Assembly (NCBI GenBank): GCA_012960465.1 | Contig: DUBF01000148.1 | Location: forward strand, 18,032 to 82,031 | DNA from: Rhodospirillales bacterium | Lineage (GTDB): Bacteria > Pseudomonadota > Alphaproteobacteria > Rhodospirillales > UBA2165 | Direction: 5' to 3' | DNA length: 64,000 bases | Shown here: positions 34,790 to 43,489 of the stretch, piece after piece | Layout: each line of letters opens with the position of its first letter | Position numbering within the stretch: position 1 is the stretch's first letter | The notes under the pieces: model-generated | Databases searched by the model: none | Told to the model about the DNA's origin: nothing | The model's input: only the letters and a program-made list of their open reading frames with translations | Made by a program: the position numbers and the translations under genes

Positions 34790-35917
34790 ATGGTGTGGGA
34801 TATCCAACGTGGAGGCCCTTGGGGCGGATCAGGTGAGGGCGGATCAGATGGAGGTGGACAAGGCCCTTGGGGTGGCAATGGAGGTCAATCTGGGCAGAAA
34901 CCACCCGACATCGAAGAAATGCTGAGACGTGGCCAGGATAAATTTAAAAAGTTTATACCTAGTGGTGGGGGAGGACCAAAGCGGATTATTCTTCTAGTAT
35001 TAGCAGCCATAGTTATCTGGCTGGGCACTGGGTTTTATAGAGTACAACCAAGTGAACAAGGTGTAGAACTCTTATTTGGCAAATTTGTTCAAATGACGAC
35101 CCCGGGTTTGAACTACTGGTTCCCTGGACCGATCGGACAGGTTTATACACCGGATGTAACGAATACTAACATTACCAGTGTTGGATTCCGTCAAGTTGGT
35201 TCCGGTGGGGCTCGCGCAACGAATGTGCGCGATGTTCCAGAAGAGAGCCTGATGCTAACTGGGGATCAGAATATTATCGATATTGATTACCAGGTACAAT
35301 GGAGGATCAAGAACGCAGCAGAATTTTTGTTTAATATTCGCAATCCACAAGAGACGGTCAAGTTGGCATCTGAAAGTGCTATCCGTGAAATTGTAGGTCA
35401 AACTACGCTTGAAGATGCGTTGGCTAAGCAACGCCAACAGGTTGAAAGTCAAACCCACGAAGTTTTGCAAAAAATACTCGATAGCTATGGTGCCGGTGTT
35501 TTTATCGATTCGGTAAAGATGCAGAAGGTTGAACCCCCAAAACAGGTAATAGATGCGTTTAATGATGTACAACGTGCTAAGCAGGACCGTGAGCGTCAAC
35601 AAAACGAGGCACAAGCTTATGCCAACGATATTATACCAAAAGCAAAAGGTGAAGCTGCGAAAATGATTCAGGAAGCAACGGCGTATAAAGAGAAATTGAT
35701 GCATGAGGCTGATGGTGAAGCTAAACGATTTTTATCTGTTTATGAGGCTTATAAGGGTGGCAAGCAAGTTACTAGGACTAGGTTGTATTTAGAACGCATG
35801 CAACAAGTCCTGAAAGATTCAGAAAAAGTGATTATTGATAAGGGACAGGGGGGGGCCGGTGTGATCCCATATCTTCCGCTCCCAGAAATAAAAAAGCGTA
35901 GTAGAGGAAAAAACTAA
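34790..35917 (+). CDS. hflK: Membrane protease regulator HflK
   Basis: A 375-residue SPFH/band-7 protein that forms, with HflC, a membrane complex around the FtsH protease. A Gly-rich, flexible N-terminus (GGPWGGSGEGG and similar) precedes a single membrane helix (about residues 65-85, RIILLVLAAIVIWLGTG). Then come the SPFH domain with LTGDQNIIDIDYQVQW, a coiled-coil region rich in Glu, Lys and Ala, and a C-terminal tail. The ATG at 34790 has GAGGAA six bases upstream. The stop overlaps the hflC start by one base (TAATG). Confidence 0.94.
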   Translation: MVWDIQRGGPWGGSGEGGSDGGGQGPWGGNGGQSGQKPPDIEEMLRRGQDKFKKFIPSGGGGPKRIILLVLAAIVIWLGTGFYRVQPSEQGVELLFGKFVQMTTPGLNYWFPGPIGQVYTPDVTNTNITSVGFRQVGSGGARATNVRDVPEESLMLTGDQNIIDIDYQVQWRIKNAAEFLFNIRNPQETVKLASESAIREIVGQTTLEDALAKQRQQVESQTHEVLQKILDSYGAGVFIDSVKMQKVEPPKQVIDAFNDVQRAKQDRERQQNEAQAYANDIIPKAKGEAAKMIQEATAYKEKLMHEADGEAKRFLSVYEAYKGGKQVTRTRLYLERMQQVLKDSEKVIIDKGQGGAGVIPYLPLPEIKKRSRGKN

Positions 35918-36795
35918 TGAATAAATTGGTTCTCGCCATAATTGGTTTTGTCGTGATCGTTGGAGGTATTGTCGGATCAGCGTCAATATTTACTGTTCAC
36001 CAAACGCAACAGGCTTTGATCTTACAATTTGGTAATCCAGTTCGTGTTGAAACAGAACCAGGGTTGAAGTTTAAGGTGCCCTTTGTTCAGAATGTAACAT
36101 TTTACGATCGGCGTATTCTTGATCTTGATCCTCCTGCTCAAGAAATTATTTTGAATGATCAAAAGCGTATCAATGTTGACTCCTTTGTCAGATATAAAAT
36201 AATCAACCCATTGGAGTTTTTGAAAACAGCGCAAACAGATGCAAATTTTAGGCAAATATTTGGCGGCAGGTTAAATGCTGCAGTTAGATCTGAAGTGGGT
36301 AAAGTTTTGCTTGGTGATATGCTATCTAACAAACGCGATGATGTAATGGGATTGATTACTAATCAATTAAAAAAACAAGCTCCACAGTTTGGTATTGAAG
36401 TAATTGATGTGCGTATCGGGAGAACGGATTTGCCTGAGACAACTTCTCAGTCTGTATATAATAGGATGCGTTCGCAGCGGATTGCTGAGGCGGCAAAGCT
36501 TCGTGCCCAGGGTGCTGAATTGAAAGCTAAAATACAAGCAGATGCAGATCGCAAGCGAACTGTAATATTAGCCAAAGCAAAAAGGGATTCTCAGATCCAG
36601 CGTGGTGTTGGAGAAGGTGCGCAGACATCAATTTTGAATAAAGCCTATGGCCAAGATAGCGATTTTTTTGAATTTTATCGATCGATGGATGCTTACAGCG
36701 AGGCTTTTGGCGAGGGTACGACAATGGTTTTATCACCGGACTCAGATTTTTTTAAGTTTTTTGGAAACGTGAATGGACGTAAATCAAAGAAATAG
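35917..36795 (+). CDS. hflC: Membrane protease regulator HflC
   Basis: A 292-residue partner of HflK. An N-terminal membrane anchor (residues about 5-25) is followed by an SPFH domain starting VHQTQQALILQFG. GLKFKVPFVQNVTFYDRRILDLD and the conserved EVIDVRIGRTDLP and RMRSQRIAEAAKLRAQG segments then follow. Length and order with hflK are standard, and the genes are translationally coupled. They act together at the inner membrane, with most of the complex on the periplasmic side. Confidence 0.95.
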   Translation: MNKLVLAIIGFVVIVGGIVGSASIFTVHQTQQALILQFGNPVRVETEPGLKFKVPFVQNVTFYDRRILDLDPPAQEIILNDQKRINVDSFVRYKIINPLEFLKTAQTDANFRQIFGGRLNAAVRSEVGKVLLGDMLSNKRDDVMGLITNQLKKQAPQFGIEVIDVRIGRTDLPETTSQSVYNRMRSQRIAEAAKLRAQGAELKAKIQADADRKRTVILAKAKRDSQIQRGVGEGAQTSILNKAYGQDSDFFEFYRSMDAYSEAFGEGTTMVLSPDSDFFKFFGNVNGRKSKK

Positions 36796-36813
36796 AAAGA
36801 AGTTGAAGGTCGA

Positions 36814-36999
36814 ATGACGGATCTTTTAACCGCAATCGCACTTGCGGTTGCTTTGGAAGGAGCATTATACGCAATCTTTCCGGAAGCTATGAAAAAATTT
36901 ATGGTTCAGGTTCTAGATCAGCCAGATAATGCTTTACGTCGTGCTGGTATGACCGCAGTGATTGCTGGGGTGGCATGTGTCTGGCTTATTCGGAGGTAA
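36814..36999 (+). CDS. DUF2065 small membrane protein
   Basis: A 61-residue protein with two hydrophobic segments (about residues 4-22 and 43-58) and the motif ALYAIFPEAMKKFM, as in DUF2065 (YjeT) proteins. GAAGGT lies before the ATG. Its place between hflC and degP is the usual one in alphaproteobacteria, suggesting a role in membrane protein quality control. The precise function is not known. Confidence 0.85.
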   Translation: MTDLLTAIALAVALEGALYAIFPEAMKKFMVQVLDQPDNALRRAGMTAVIAGVACVWLIRR

Positions 37000-37136
37000 A
37001 ATACATCCTGTGATCGATAACTGCTGAGTTTATATTTTTTAAATAGATTTTGATCTATTACGTACGAGGTAACGTAGAGCTATAGAATCGAAAATTAGCC
37101 TACGCATTATTTGGCCCAGTGTTTGGAGAATTAAGA

Positions 37137-38600
37137 GTGACTAGATTAAGCTTGAAATTATTTTACGTCATACCAGTCTATTTTTTTCTGGTCTCTATTG
37201 TTGTTTCAACTACAGTTGGTGCTCGCTCAGCGCCTGAGAGTTTCGCTAATTTAGCAGAAAAATTACTTCCGGCGGTTGTTAATATATCAACAACCTCTGT
37301 TGTAAAACAAAGTGCCGGCAAGAGGCCAGAGCTTCCCCAATTTCCTCCGGGCTCTCCATTTGAGGATTTCTTTCGTGAATTTTTCGATCGGAATAACCCT
37401 AATCAGCAGCGAAAATCCACCTCTTTGGGGTCTGGGTTTATAATAGATGGAAAAGGCATTGTAATTACGAACAATCACGTGATACAGGGTGCAGATGAAA
37501 TATCAGTTGTGTTACAAAACAATGAGACGTTAAAAGCTGAGGTGGTTGGTCGCGATATCAAAACCGATATAGCGGTGCTAAGAGTTAAACCCAAAAAAGA
37601 TTTGCCATTTGTCAAATTAGGCAATTCAGACAAAATCCGGGTTGGTGATTGGGTTGTAGCCATTGGTAATCCGTTCGGTCTTGGGGGCACGGTAACGGCG
37701 GGTATCGTCTCTGCACGTGGACGAAACATTAATTCTGGTCCCTATGACGATTTTATTCAAACTGATGCTTCTATTAATAGGGGTAATTCAGGCGGTCCAT
37801 TGTTTAATATGGCAGGTGAAGTGATTGGTATTAATACTGCAATCTTTTCTCCTTCTGGCGGTAGTATTGGCATTGGGTTTTCAATCCCTTCGGGTATTGC
37901 CAATGGTGTTATAGTCCAACTCATCAAATATGGTAAAACTAAACGCGGCTGGTTGGGTGTGCGCATTCAAAGTGTGACAGATGAAATTGCTGAAAGTTTG
38001 GGACTTGAGAAAGCAACTGGTGCTTTGATTGCAAGTGTGACTGAAAATAGCCCAGCTGCGAAGGGCGGCATAAAAGCAGGCGACGTTGTTTTGAGATTTA
38101 ATAACAAAATAGTTAAATCAATGCGTAGTTTACCAAAAATTGTTGCAGAGACTGAGATAAATAAAAGGGTAGACGTCGAAGTTTGGCGTGGTCGCAAGAA
38201 AATTGTTACACAAGTGAGTGTAGGCGAATTGGATGAAGAGCAGGTCACTAAAAGAGTAGTAAAACCTACACCAAAAAATAGCGACGTAGAAAAGGTTGTT
38301 ATTGAGGATTTTGACCTCACTCTGAGTACCGTATCAAATCAACTACGTAAACGTTTTAATCTCAAAAAAGCGTCCAACGGTGTAGTGATTGTAGCAATTG
38401 ACAAAGAAGGCGTTGCAGCTGAAAAAGGACTAAAAATAGGAGATCTTATTATAGAAGTTGGCCAGGTTCAGGTAGGAACACCCAGCGATGTTAAACGCCA
38501 AATTAAAAAGTCGCGGGCATCCAGTCTGAAGTCGATACTTTTGTTGGTTGAGGGGCAGTCTGGCTCGCGTTATGTTGCCCTACGTCTCTCTAAGAAATAA
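37137..38600 (+). CDS. degP: DegP/HtrA-family periplasmic serine protease
   Basis: A 487-residue Do-type protease and chaperone. An N-terminal signal or anchor helix (residues about 8-28) is followed by a trypsin-like domain with the triad His114 (TNNHVIQ), Asp144 (KTDIAVL) and Ser218 (NRGNSGGPL). Two PDZ domains follow, from about 255 (GWLGVRIQ) and about 385. A GTG at 37137 with GGAG eight bases upstream is preferred; an earlier in-frame GTG at 37119 would add six residues. It acts on misfolded envelope proteins, and its position after hflKC supports this. Confidence 0.93.
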   Translation: MTRLSLKLFYVIPVYFFLVSIVVSTTVGARSAPESFANLAEKLLPAVVNISTTSVVKQSAGKRPELPQFPPGSPFEDFFREFFDRNNPNQQRKSTSLGSGFIIDGKGIVITNNHVIQGADEISVVLQNNETLKAEVVGRDIKTDIAVLRVKPKKDLPFVKLGNSDKIRVGDWVVAIGNPFGLGGTVTAGIVSARGRNINSGPYDDFIQTDASINRGNSGGPLFNMAGEVIGINTAIFSPSGGSIGIGFSIPSGIANGVIVQLIKYGKTKRGWLGVRIQSVTDEIAESLGLEKATGALIASVTENSPAAKGGIKAGDVVLRFNNKIVKSMRSLPKIVAETEINKRVDVEVWRGRKKIVTQVSVGELDEEQVTKRVVKPTPKNSDVEKVVIEDFDLTLSTVSNQLRKRFNLKKASNGVVIVAIDKEGVAAEKGLKIGDLIIEVGQVQVGTPSDVKRQIKKSRASSLKSILLLVEGQSGSRYVALRLSKK

Positions 38601-38796
38601 CTTTTCTATTTAAAGATTGAAACCAGCATTATTTGTTTAGTATTGCTTATTGGGTCAGCTATTTAGCGGATTTATGACAAACTGTAGATTATTGATTAAC
38701 AGACAGCCAATTAAAAATAGCTCCCCAAGTATTTAGGGTTTAACTTAGTGTGTAAGCTTGTTAAATAGTGTTGGTGAGTAGTCTGGTATTAAAGTA

Positions 38797-40068
38797 TTGG
38801 ATTGTGCTGTGAGTGATTTTCAAAAAAAGAATTTGGTCCGTCCTTTTGCTGCGCTTCGTCCGGTCCCCGATTTGGCTGCGGAAGTAGTAGCACCTCCCTA
38901 CGATGTAGTAAGTACTAATGAAGCGATTGCATTGGCAGAAGATAAGCCGTGGAGTTTTTTACATATTTCCAAACCAGAGATCGATCTGCCGGTAGGAATA
39001 GATATCTATTCTGATGCAGTATATGAGAAGGCCCGTGAAAATTTCAATCGAATGATTGACGATGGAATTTTAAAGCGTGATGAACAAGACTATTATTATA
39101 TATACCGCCTTAAAATGGCAGATCATATTCAAACAGGAATTGTTGGTGCAGGTTCTATTGCAGCCTATGAAGCTAACCTTATTCGCCGTCATGAGCTTAC
39201 CCGGCCTGATAAAGAAAACGACCGAGTGCGTCAAATAGACGCCATTAATGCTCAAACGGGACCTGTTTTTACAATACACAAATCAAATGATCTTCTTGAG
39301 GAGGTAATCAATAGAAACGTCGCTTATGCTGCAGATTATCATGTAATTGGCGATGGGAAGGTGGAGCATACGCTATGGGTGGTTACGGATTTAAATGACA
39401 TCGAAAAAGTTACCGAGGGTTTTGATGCTTTAGGTGTTTTGTATATAGCCGATGGTCATCATCGTTCAGCCGCAGCTTCACGTGTTTTTGCTGATCGAAA
39501 TAAAACTGGGGGTAATTCGGCTGTAAATGAACCAAACGATTCATTCTTGTTAGTTAGTTTTCCTGAAGCCGAGGTTAAGGTTTTTGCATATAATCGTATA
39601 GTTAAAGATCTCAACGAACTTTCAGAATCAGATTTTATTAACAAAATTAGTGAAATATTTGATTTGGTAAAGCAAGCCGAAGCTATAAAACCTAGCGTAC
39701 GTAATAGTTTTAGTATGTACATCTCCGGTACCTGGTATTCACTGTCGTTAAAATCTCCCATGTCTGATGATATAGCACCAGTAGAGCAACTTGATATTAG
39801 TATTTTGACTAATCTTTTGTTAGAGCCAATTTTAGGGATTGCCGATCCGCGAATTGACCCGCGAATCGATTTTATCGGTGGTATTAGGGGTTTGGTAGAG
39901 CTAGAAAAACGCGTCGATAGTGGTGAATGGTCTGTTGCCTTCGCGCTTTACCCGACAAGTGTTCAAGACCTTATTTCCGTTGCAGACGCAGAAGAAGTAA
40001 TGCCGCCAAAAAGTACTTGGTTTGAGCCAAAGCTGGCTGATGGAATGATATCTTTAGTTTTAGATTAA
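38797..40068 (+). CDS. DUF1015 family protein
   Basis: A 423-residue soluble protein of the DUF1015 family, recognised from VRPFAALRPVPDLAAEVVAPPYDVV-type opening (RPF, APPYDV), SFLHISKPE, the RHELTRPDKENDR loop and YIADGHHRSAAA near residue 223. The biochemical role of the family is not established. Members are often near amino-acid or hydroxy-acid metabolism genes. The TTG at 38797 lacks a clear ribosome site; a GTG at 38809 is an equally good start. It is monocistronic by spacing (about 200 bases before, 143 after). Confidence 0.85.
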   Translation: MDCAVSDFQKKNLVRPFAALRPVPDLAAEVVAPPYDVVSTNEAIALAEDKPWSFLHISKPEIDLPVGIDIYSDAVYEKARENFNRMIDDGILKRDEQDYYYIYRLKMADHIQTGIVGAGSIAAYEANLIRRHELTRPDKENDRVRQIDAINAQTGPVFTIHKSNDLLEEVINRNVAYAADYHVIGDGKVEHTLWVVTDLNDIEKVTEGFDALGVLYIADGHHRSAAASRVFADRNKTGGNSAVNEPNDSFLLVSFPEAEVKVFAYNRIVKDLNELSESDFINKISEIFDLVKQAEAIKPSVRNSFSMYISGTWYSLSLKSPMSDDIAPVEQLDISILTNLLLEPILGIADPRIDPRIDFIGGIRGLVELEKRVDSGEWSVAFALYPTSVQDLISVADAEEVMPPKSTWFEPKLADGMISLVLD

Positions 40069-40211
40069 CCGGTTTTTTATATATTCCCTTATTTGTTAGG
40101 TATTTAATGCAAAGAATTTTTATTTTATCTACTAAAAAATTCAAAAGTTAAGCACCTTACATTACTTCTTTATTCTCAAATGCATAGACTGTACGGTACA
40201 CCTTTATATGA

Positions 40212-41288
40212 ATGAAAGTGGAGCCAGTTGTGCGTTTTGGCATTCAATTTTTTCCAGATCAACGGGAAGATGAAAAATCTCCAGTGCAATATTACGATGA
40301 AGCCATGCATCTCGTCGGTCTTTGCGACGAATATGGGTATTCTCATGTTAGAACTGTTGAGCATTACTTTCACCATTGGGGGGGGTATAGCTCAAATCCA
40401 ATTATCTTTCTGACAGCGGCGTGTCAGCACACTAAGACAGCAAGAATGGTAACGGGCGCTGTTTTGCCGGCATTCAACTCACCTCTGAAACTTGCGAGTG
40501 ATTTATGTATGCTTGATGCGTTTTCGAACGGCCGGTTGGATGTGGGATTTGCTCGGGCTTTTTTACCGCAAGAGTTTCGGCATTTTGAGGTCGATATGGA
40601 CGAAAGTGTTGAACGTTTTGAAGAAGGTATTAAACAAGTTCAGTTGCTTATGGAGGGAGAGAACGTTACCTCTAAAGGTAAATTCCATAGCTTTGAAAAT
40701 GTTACTACGATGCCTCGGCCGACGCAGTTACCACGTCCAAATTTCTACGTAGCAGCAGTTGGTACGCTAGCATCATTTGAACGTGCGGGTAAGATGGGGC
40801 ATTGGATCATGGCAATTCCCGGAGTTGGTTCTGATCCCATTGCGCTTTTGGAAACGTATAGAGATGCATGGACGAAAGCCAAGCATCCTGGCAAGCCAAA
40901 GATGATGATGGCCGTTTTTATGTTTTGTCATGAAGATGGAGACGAAGCACGGCGGATTGCAAAACCGCATATAGAGGGTCATTTTGCGCAGATTGTGGAT
41001 GCGATGATGGAATACACTGATGGCTCACCTTCAAACGCTTACAAGAACTATGATGTATTAAGGAAAAAAATAGCTACTCAAACATTGGAAAGCCAAATTG
41101 AAAGTGGGGCAGCTTTTGTTGGTAACCCATCGGAGATAATCAAGCAGTTGAAAGTTTTTAATAAGGCTTGTGGAGGTTGTGATGAATTATCGCTTCAAGT
41201 AAACCCCTTTGGATTGAAACTTAATGCGGCTGAGGCGTCCATGAGACTTTTTGGTACAGAAGTGATGCCTTATTTTAAAAATAATTAA
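40212..41288 (+). CDS. LLM-class flavin-dependent oxidoreductase (luciferase-like)
   Basis: A 358-residue TIM-barrel protein of the bacterial-luciferase-like flavin monooxygenase family. It has FGIQFFPDQ at the start, VRTVEHYFHHWGGYSSNP, AVLPAFNSPLKLASDLCMLDAFSNGRLDVGFARAF and an ERFEEGIKQVQLLMEG helix. It would use reduced FMN and O2 on an unknown substrate. The ATG at 40212 is weak; a GTG at 40230 has GGAG six bases upstream and may be the true start. It is followed after 13 bases by a gentisate-dioxygenase-like gene, so the pair probably acts in one aromatic or heterocyclic pathway. Confidence 0.85.
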   Translation: MKVEPVVRFGIQFFPDQREDEKSPVQYYDEAMHLVGLCDEYGYSHVRTVEHYFHHWGGYSSNPIIFLTAACQHTKTARMVTGAVLPAFNSPLKLASDLCMLDAFSNGRLDVGFARAFLPQEFRHFEVDMDESVERFEEGIKQVQLLMEGENVTSKGKFHSFENVTTMPRPTQLPRPNFYVAAVGTLASFERAGKMGHWIMAIPGVGSDPIALLETYRDAWTKAKHPGKPKMMMAVFMFCHEDGDEARRIAKPHIEGHFAQIVDAMMEYTDGSPSNAYKNYDVLRKKIATQTLESQIESGAAFVGNPSEIIKQLKVFNKACGGCDELSLQVNPFGLKLNAAEASMRLFGTEVMPYFKNN

Positions 41289-41301
41289 AAGGAATGATAC
41301 T

Positions 41302-42312
41302 GTGGATACATTTCTAAAAGAAATTCAGGCACACGATTTGGCTCCTTTGTGGGAGGTTTATGAGAATATTGTTTTGAATGAACCGTCGCGATCTGAACCA
41401 TCAATAATATGGAAGTGGACAGAAATGCTGCCTCTAATCGAAAAATCAGCTGAGCTTGTTCAAGGAAGTCACGCAGACCATCGTGTGCTTATCCTTAAAA
41501 ACCCTAAACTCGATGGCAAAATGGCAACAACCACTAATATTCTAGCAGCCTTTCAATGCGTGAACCCGGGCGAGGAAACTTCTCCTCACCGTCACACTCC
41601 AGCCGCTACTCGAGTAATTATAGAAGGATCTGGTGGCAGTACGTTTGTTGATGGTAAACGGTGTGAGATGTTTGAGGGAGATCTCATCATTACGCCTAAT
41701 TGGACGTGGCATTGCCATAAAAACGACAGCAGTAAGAGAATTATCTGGTTAGATGTACTAGACATTCCATTGGTTGGTTCGTTAGACGCAGTTTTTAGCG
41801 ATATGAAAATGCAACCAGAAAATCATTTCCCGGATAATAGGGCTATGATATCTGATGATGCGTATGCAGGAGGAGGACTTGTACCTGTTAGTAATCTTAT
41901 GCATGTCAATCATTCACCTCGTTTACGCTACGCCTTTGAAGATGTTCTCGTTGCGATAAAAAATACGCCTAAATCAGATGATGGCATCCAGTCGATCAAT
42001 TATACTAATCCAGTTGACGGTAGTGGCATTTTGCCAACTCATGATGCAAAAATTTGCTCTTTAGGTAGAAACATTAAAACAGCAACATTACGTTCTACCG
42101 CAAATGCGGTGTGTATCGTTATAAAAGGCAATGGCTATAGTCAAATTGGTGATGTCGCTCATCAATGGGGGCCTAAAGATATCTTTACGATACCCCATTG
42201 GTCATGGGCAACTCACACAGCTTCTAGTGAAGAAACGCTTCTTATTGTGATCTCTGACCGCCAAGTTATGGAAAAACTGGGTTTATACCGTGAGGAAGCA
42301 TTAGAATCTTAG
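41302..42312 (+). CDS. Bicupin gentisate 1,2-dioxygenase-like protein
   Basis: A 336-residue two-cupin protein. The first cupin holds the Fe(II) ligands His96 and His98 (SPHRHTPAATR) and His137 (NWTWHCHK), as in gentisate and 1-hydroxy-2-naphthoate dioxygenases. The second cupin (about residues 240-325) ends IPHWSWATHTAS. Family members open rings bearing hydroxyl and carboxyl groups between two ring carbons. The GTG start has AAGGAA about nine bases upstream. The exact substrate (gentisate, salicylate or a hydroxypyridine) cannot be told from sequence. Confidence 0.82.
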   Translation: MDTFLKEIQAHDLAPLWEVYENIVLNEPSRSEPSIIWKWTEMLPLIEKSAELVQGSHADHRVLILKNPKLDGKMATTTNILAAFQCVNPGEETSPHRHTPAATRVIIEGSGGSTFVDGKRCEMFEGDLIITPNWTWHCHKNDSSKRIIWLDVLDIPLVGSLDAVFSDMKMQPENHFPDNRAMISDDAYAGGGLVPVSNLMHVNHSPRLRYAFEDVLVAIKNTPKSDDGIQSINYTNPVDGSGILPTHDAKICSLGRNIKTATLRSTANAVCIVIKGNGYSQIGDVAHQWGPKDIFTIPHWSWATHTASSEETLLIVISDRQVMEKLGLYREEALES

Positions 42313-42388
42313 TTGTAAATTTTTTTGGGTGTTGGTTGCGGAATGTATAACTTCATAGTTCACTTATCATCGTCAAATTAGAGCTATC

Positions 42389-43333
42389 GTGAGGAAAATT
42401 AATCTTAGTTTGCCTCGGTCAATTTTAATTATCGCGGGACCAACGGCCAGTGGAAAGTCGGGTTTTTCTCTCGAAGTTGCTGACAAGTATGATGGCGTAA
42501 TTATTAATTGTGACTCGATGCAGGTCTATAGCGAACTACAAATCATCACGGCACGTCCGTCGATTGTAGATGAACGCGATATACCCCATAAACTTTATGG
42601 TATGATTTCTGTGGCCGATTTCTTTTCCGTTGGTATCTGGCGCGATTTAGCCATAAATGAAATTAAGGCTTGTTGGCAGTCTGGCAAGCTTCCTATTATT
42701 ACTGGTGGCACCGGGCTCTATATAAAGGCATTGATGGAAGGTTTAACTCAAATACCTGCCGTTTCTAGAGAAATTAGAGAGGAGGTAATTGCGCGTCGCA
42801 AAAAAATTGGAGTTGAAGCCTTTCATCTCGAATTAAGAGGGTTTGATCCAGTGTCAGCAGAACGCCTTAATAAATCAGATAGTCAGCGAGTAATACGGGC
42901 GTATGAGGTGTATGTTGCAACGGAACGTTCGTTGAGTGATTGGCATAAACAGGAGCGGATAGCGGAGCCACTTTCTGCGCACTATCAATCAATAATATTC
43001 GAGCCGCCAAGAGATTTACTTTATGCCAAATGTGAGGATCGCCTCGATTTGATGGTAGAGAACGGTGCGTTGGATGAGGTGCGTGCCTTAGTGGATATTA
43101 ACCTTGATCCAATGCGCCCAGCTATGAAAGCTCTTGGTGTCTCCGAGTTTTTGGCGTACTTGAATAATGATATAACGTTAGAGGAAGCTCTAAATGCAGC
43201 AAAGCAATCCACTAGACGTTATGCAAAACGTCAAATGACCTGGTTCCGCAATCAAATAGTTCAAGATTATAGGTTAAATGCGCAATATTCGAAAAGTTTA
43301 ATACCAGAAATCTTTTCAAATATTATAAAATAG
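42389..43333 (+). CDS. miaA: tRNA dimethylallyltransferase
   Basis: A 314-residue enzyme that prenylates A37 of tRNAs reading UNN codons. It has the P-loop IAGPTASGKSGFS (about residues 15-27), NCDSMQVYSEL, LIVGGTGLY-like IITGGTGLYIKALMEG, and the C-terminal RRYAKRQMTWFRNQ, all diagnostic. It starts with GTG and no clear ribosome site is visible. A miaA-ilvB order is familiar in alphaproteobacteria. Confidence 0.95.
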   Translation: MRKINLSLPRSILIIAGPTASGKSGFSLEVADKYDGVIINCDSMQVYSELQIITARPSIVDERDIPHKLYGMISVADFFSVGIWRDLAINEIKACWQSGKLPIITGGTGLYIKALMEGLTQIPAVSREIREEVIARRKKIGVEAFHLELRGFDPVSAERLNKSDSQRVIRAYEVYVATERSLSDWHKQERIAEPLSAHYQSIIFEPPRDLLYAKCEDRLDLMVENGALDEVRALVDINLDPMRPAMKALGVSEFLAYLNNDITLEEALNAAKQSTRRYAKRQMTWFRNQIVQDYRLNAQYSKSLIPEIFSNIIK

Positions 43334-43336
43334 GTA

Positions 43337-43468
43337 TTGACCCCAGATAGGATTAGGTATAGTTTCCGGCGGAATTGCGCCAGAATAGCTCTTCTGCTTT
43401 TGATTTTTTGGGGAGTTAGTTGGCGTTGGTTTTTTTATTTTGTAACTAACCAGGAAGAAGTCGCTTAA
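43337..43468 (+). other. Possible ilv leader: 43-codon hydrophobic ORF overlapping alternative hairpins
   Basis: Between miaA and ilvB a TTG-started frame runs to a TAA at 43466-43468. Its middle reads IALLLLIFWGVSW, rich in Leu and Ile codons. Two mutually exclusive hairpins overlap this part. One is TTC-C-GGCG/CGCC-A-GAA (43364-43385); the other is CAGAA/TTCTG (43381-43396), followed by a T-run at 43404-43409. A further stem GTTAGTT/AACTAAC spans 43415-43450. This would fit transcription attenuation of ilvBNC by branched-chain aminoacyl-tRNA. The missing ATG and weak ribosome site keep it tentative; it could also be a small membrane peptide or chance. Confidence 0.3.
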
Positions 43469-43489
43469 ATTGGCGTTGGAGAAAAGAAA

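Noticed and set aside
33508-34878. Mrp/ApbC protein with a 90-residue Pro-rich N-terminal extension
   Set aside because: The extension is antisense to the Gly-rich start of hflK and crosses the promoter region; the DUF59 domain begins exactly at the internal ATG at 34608.
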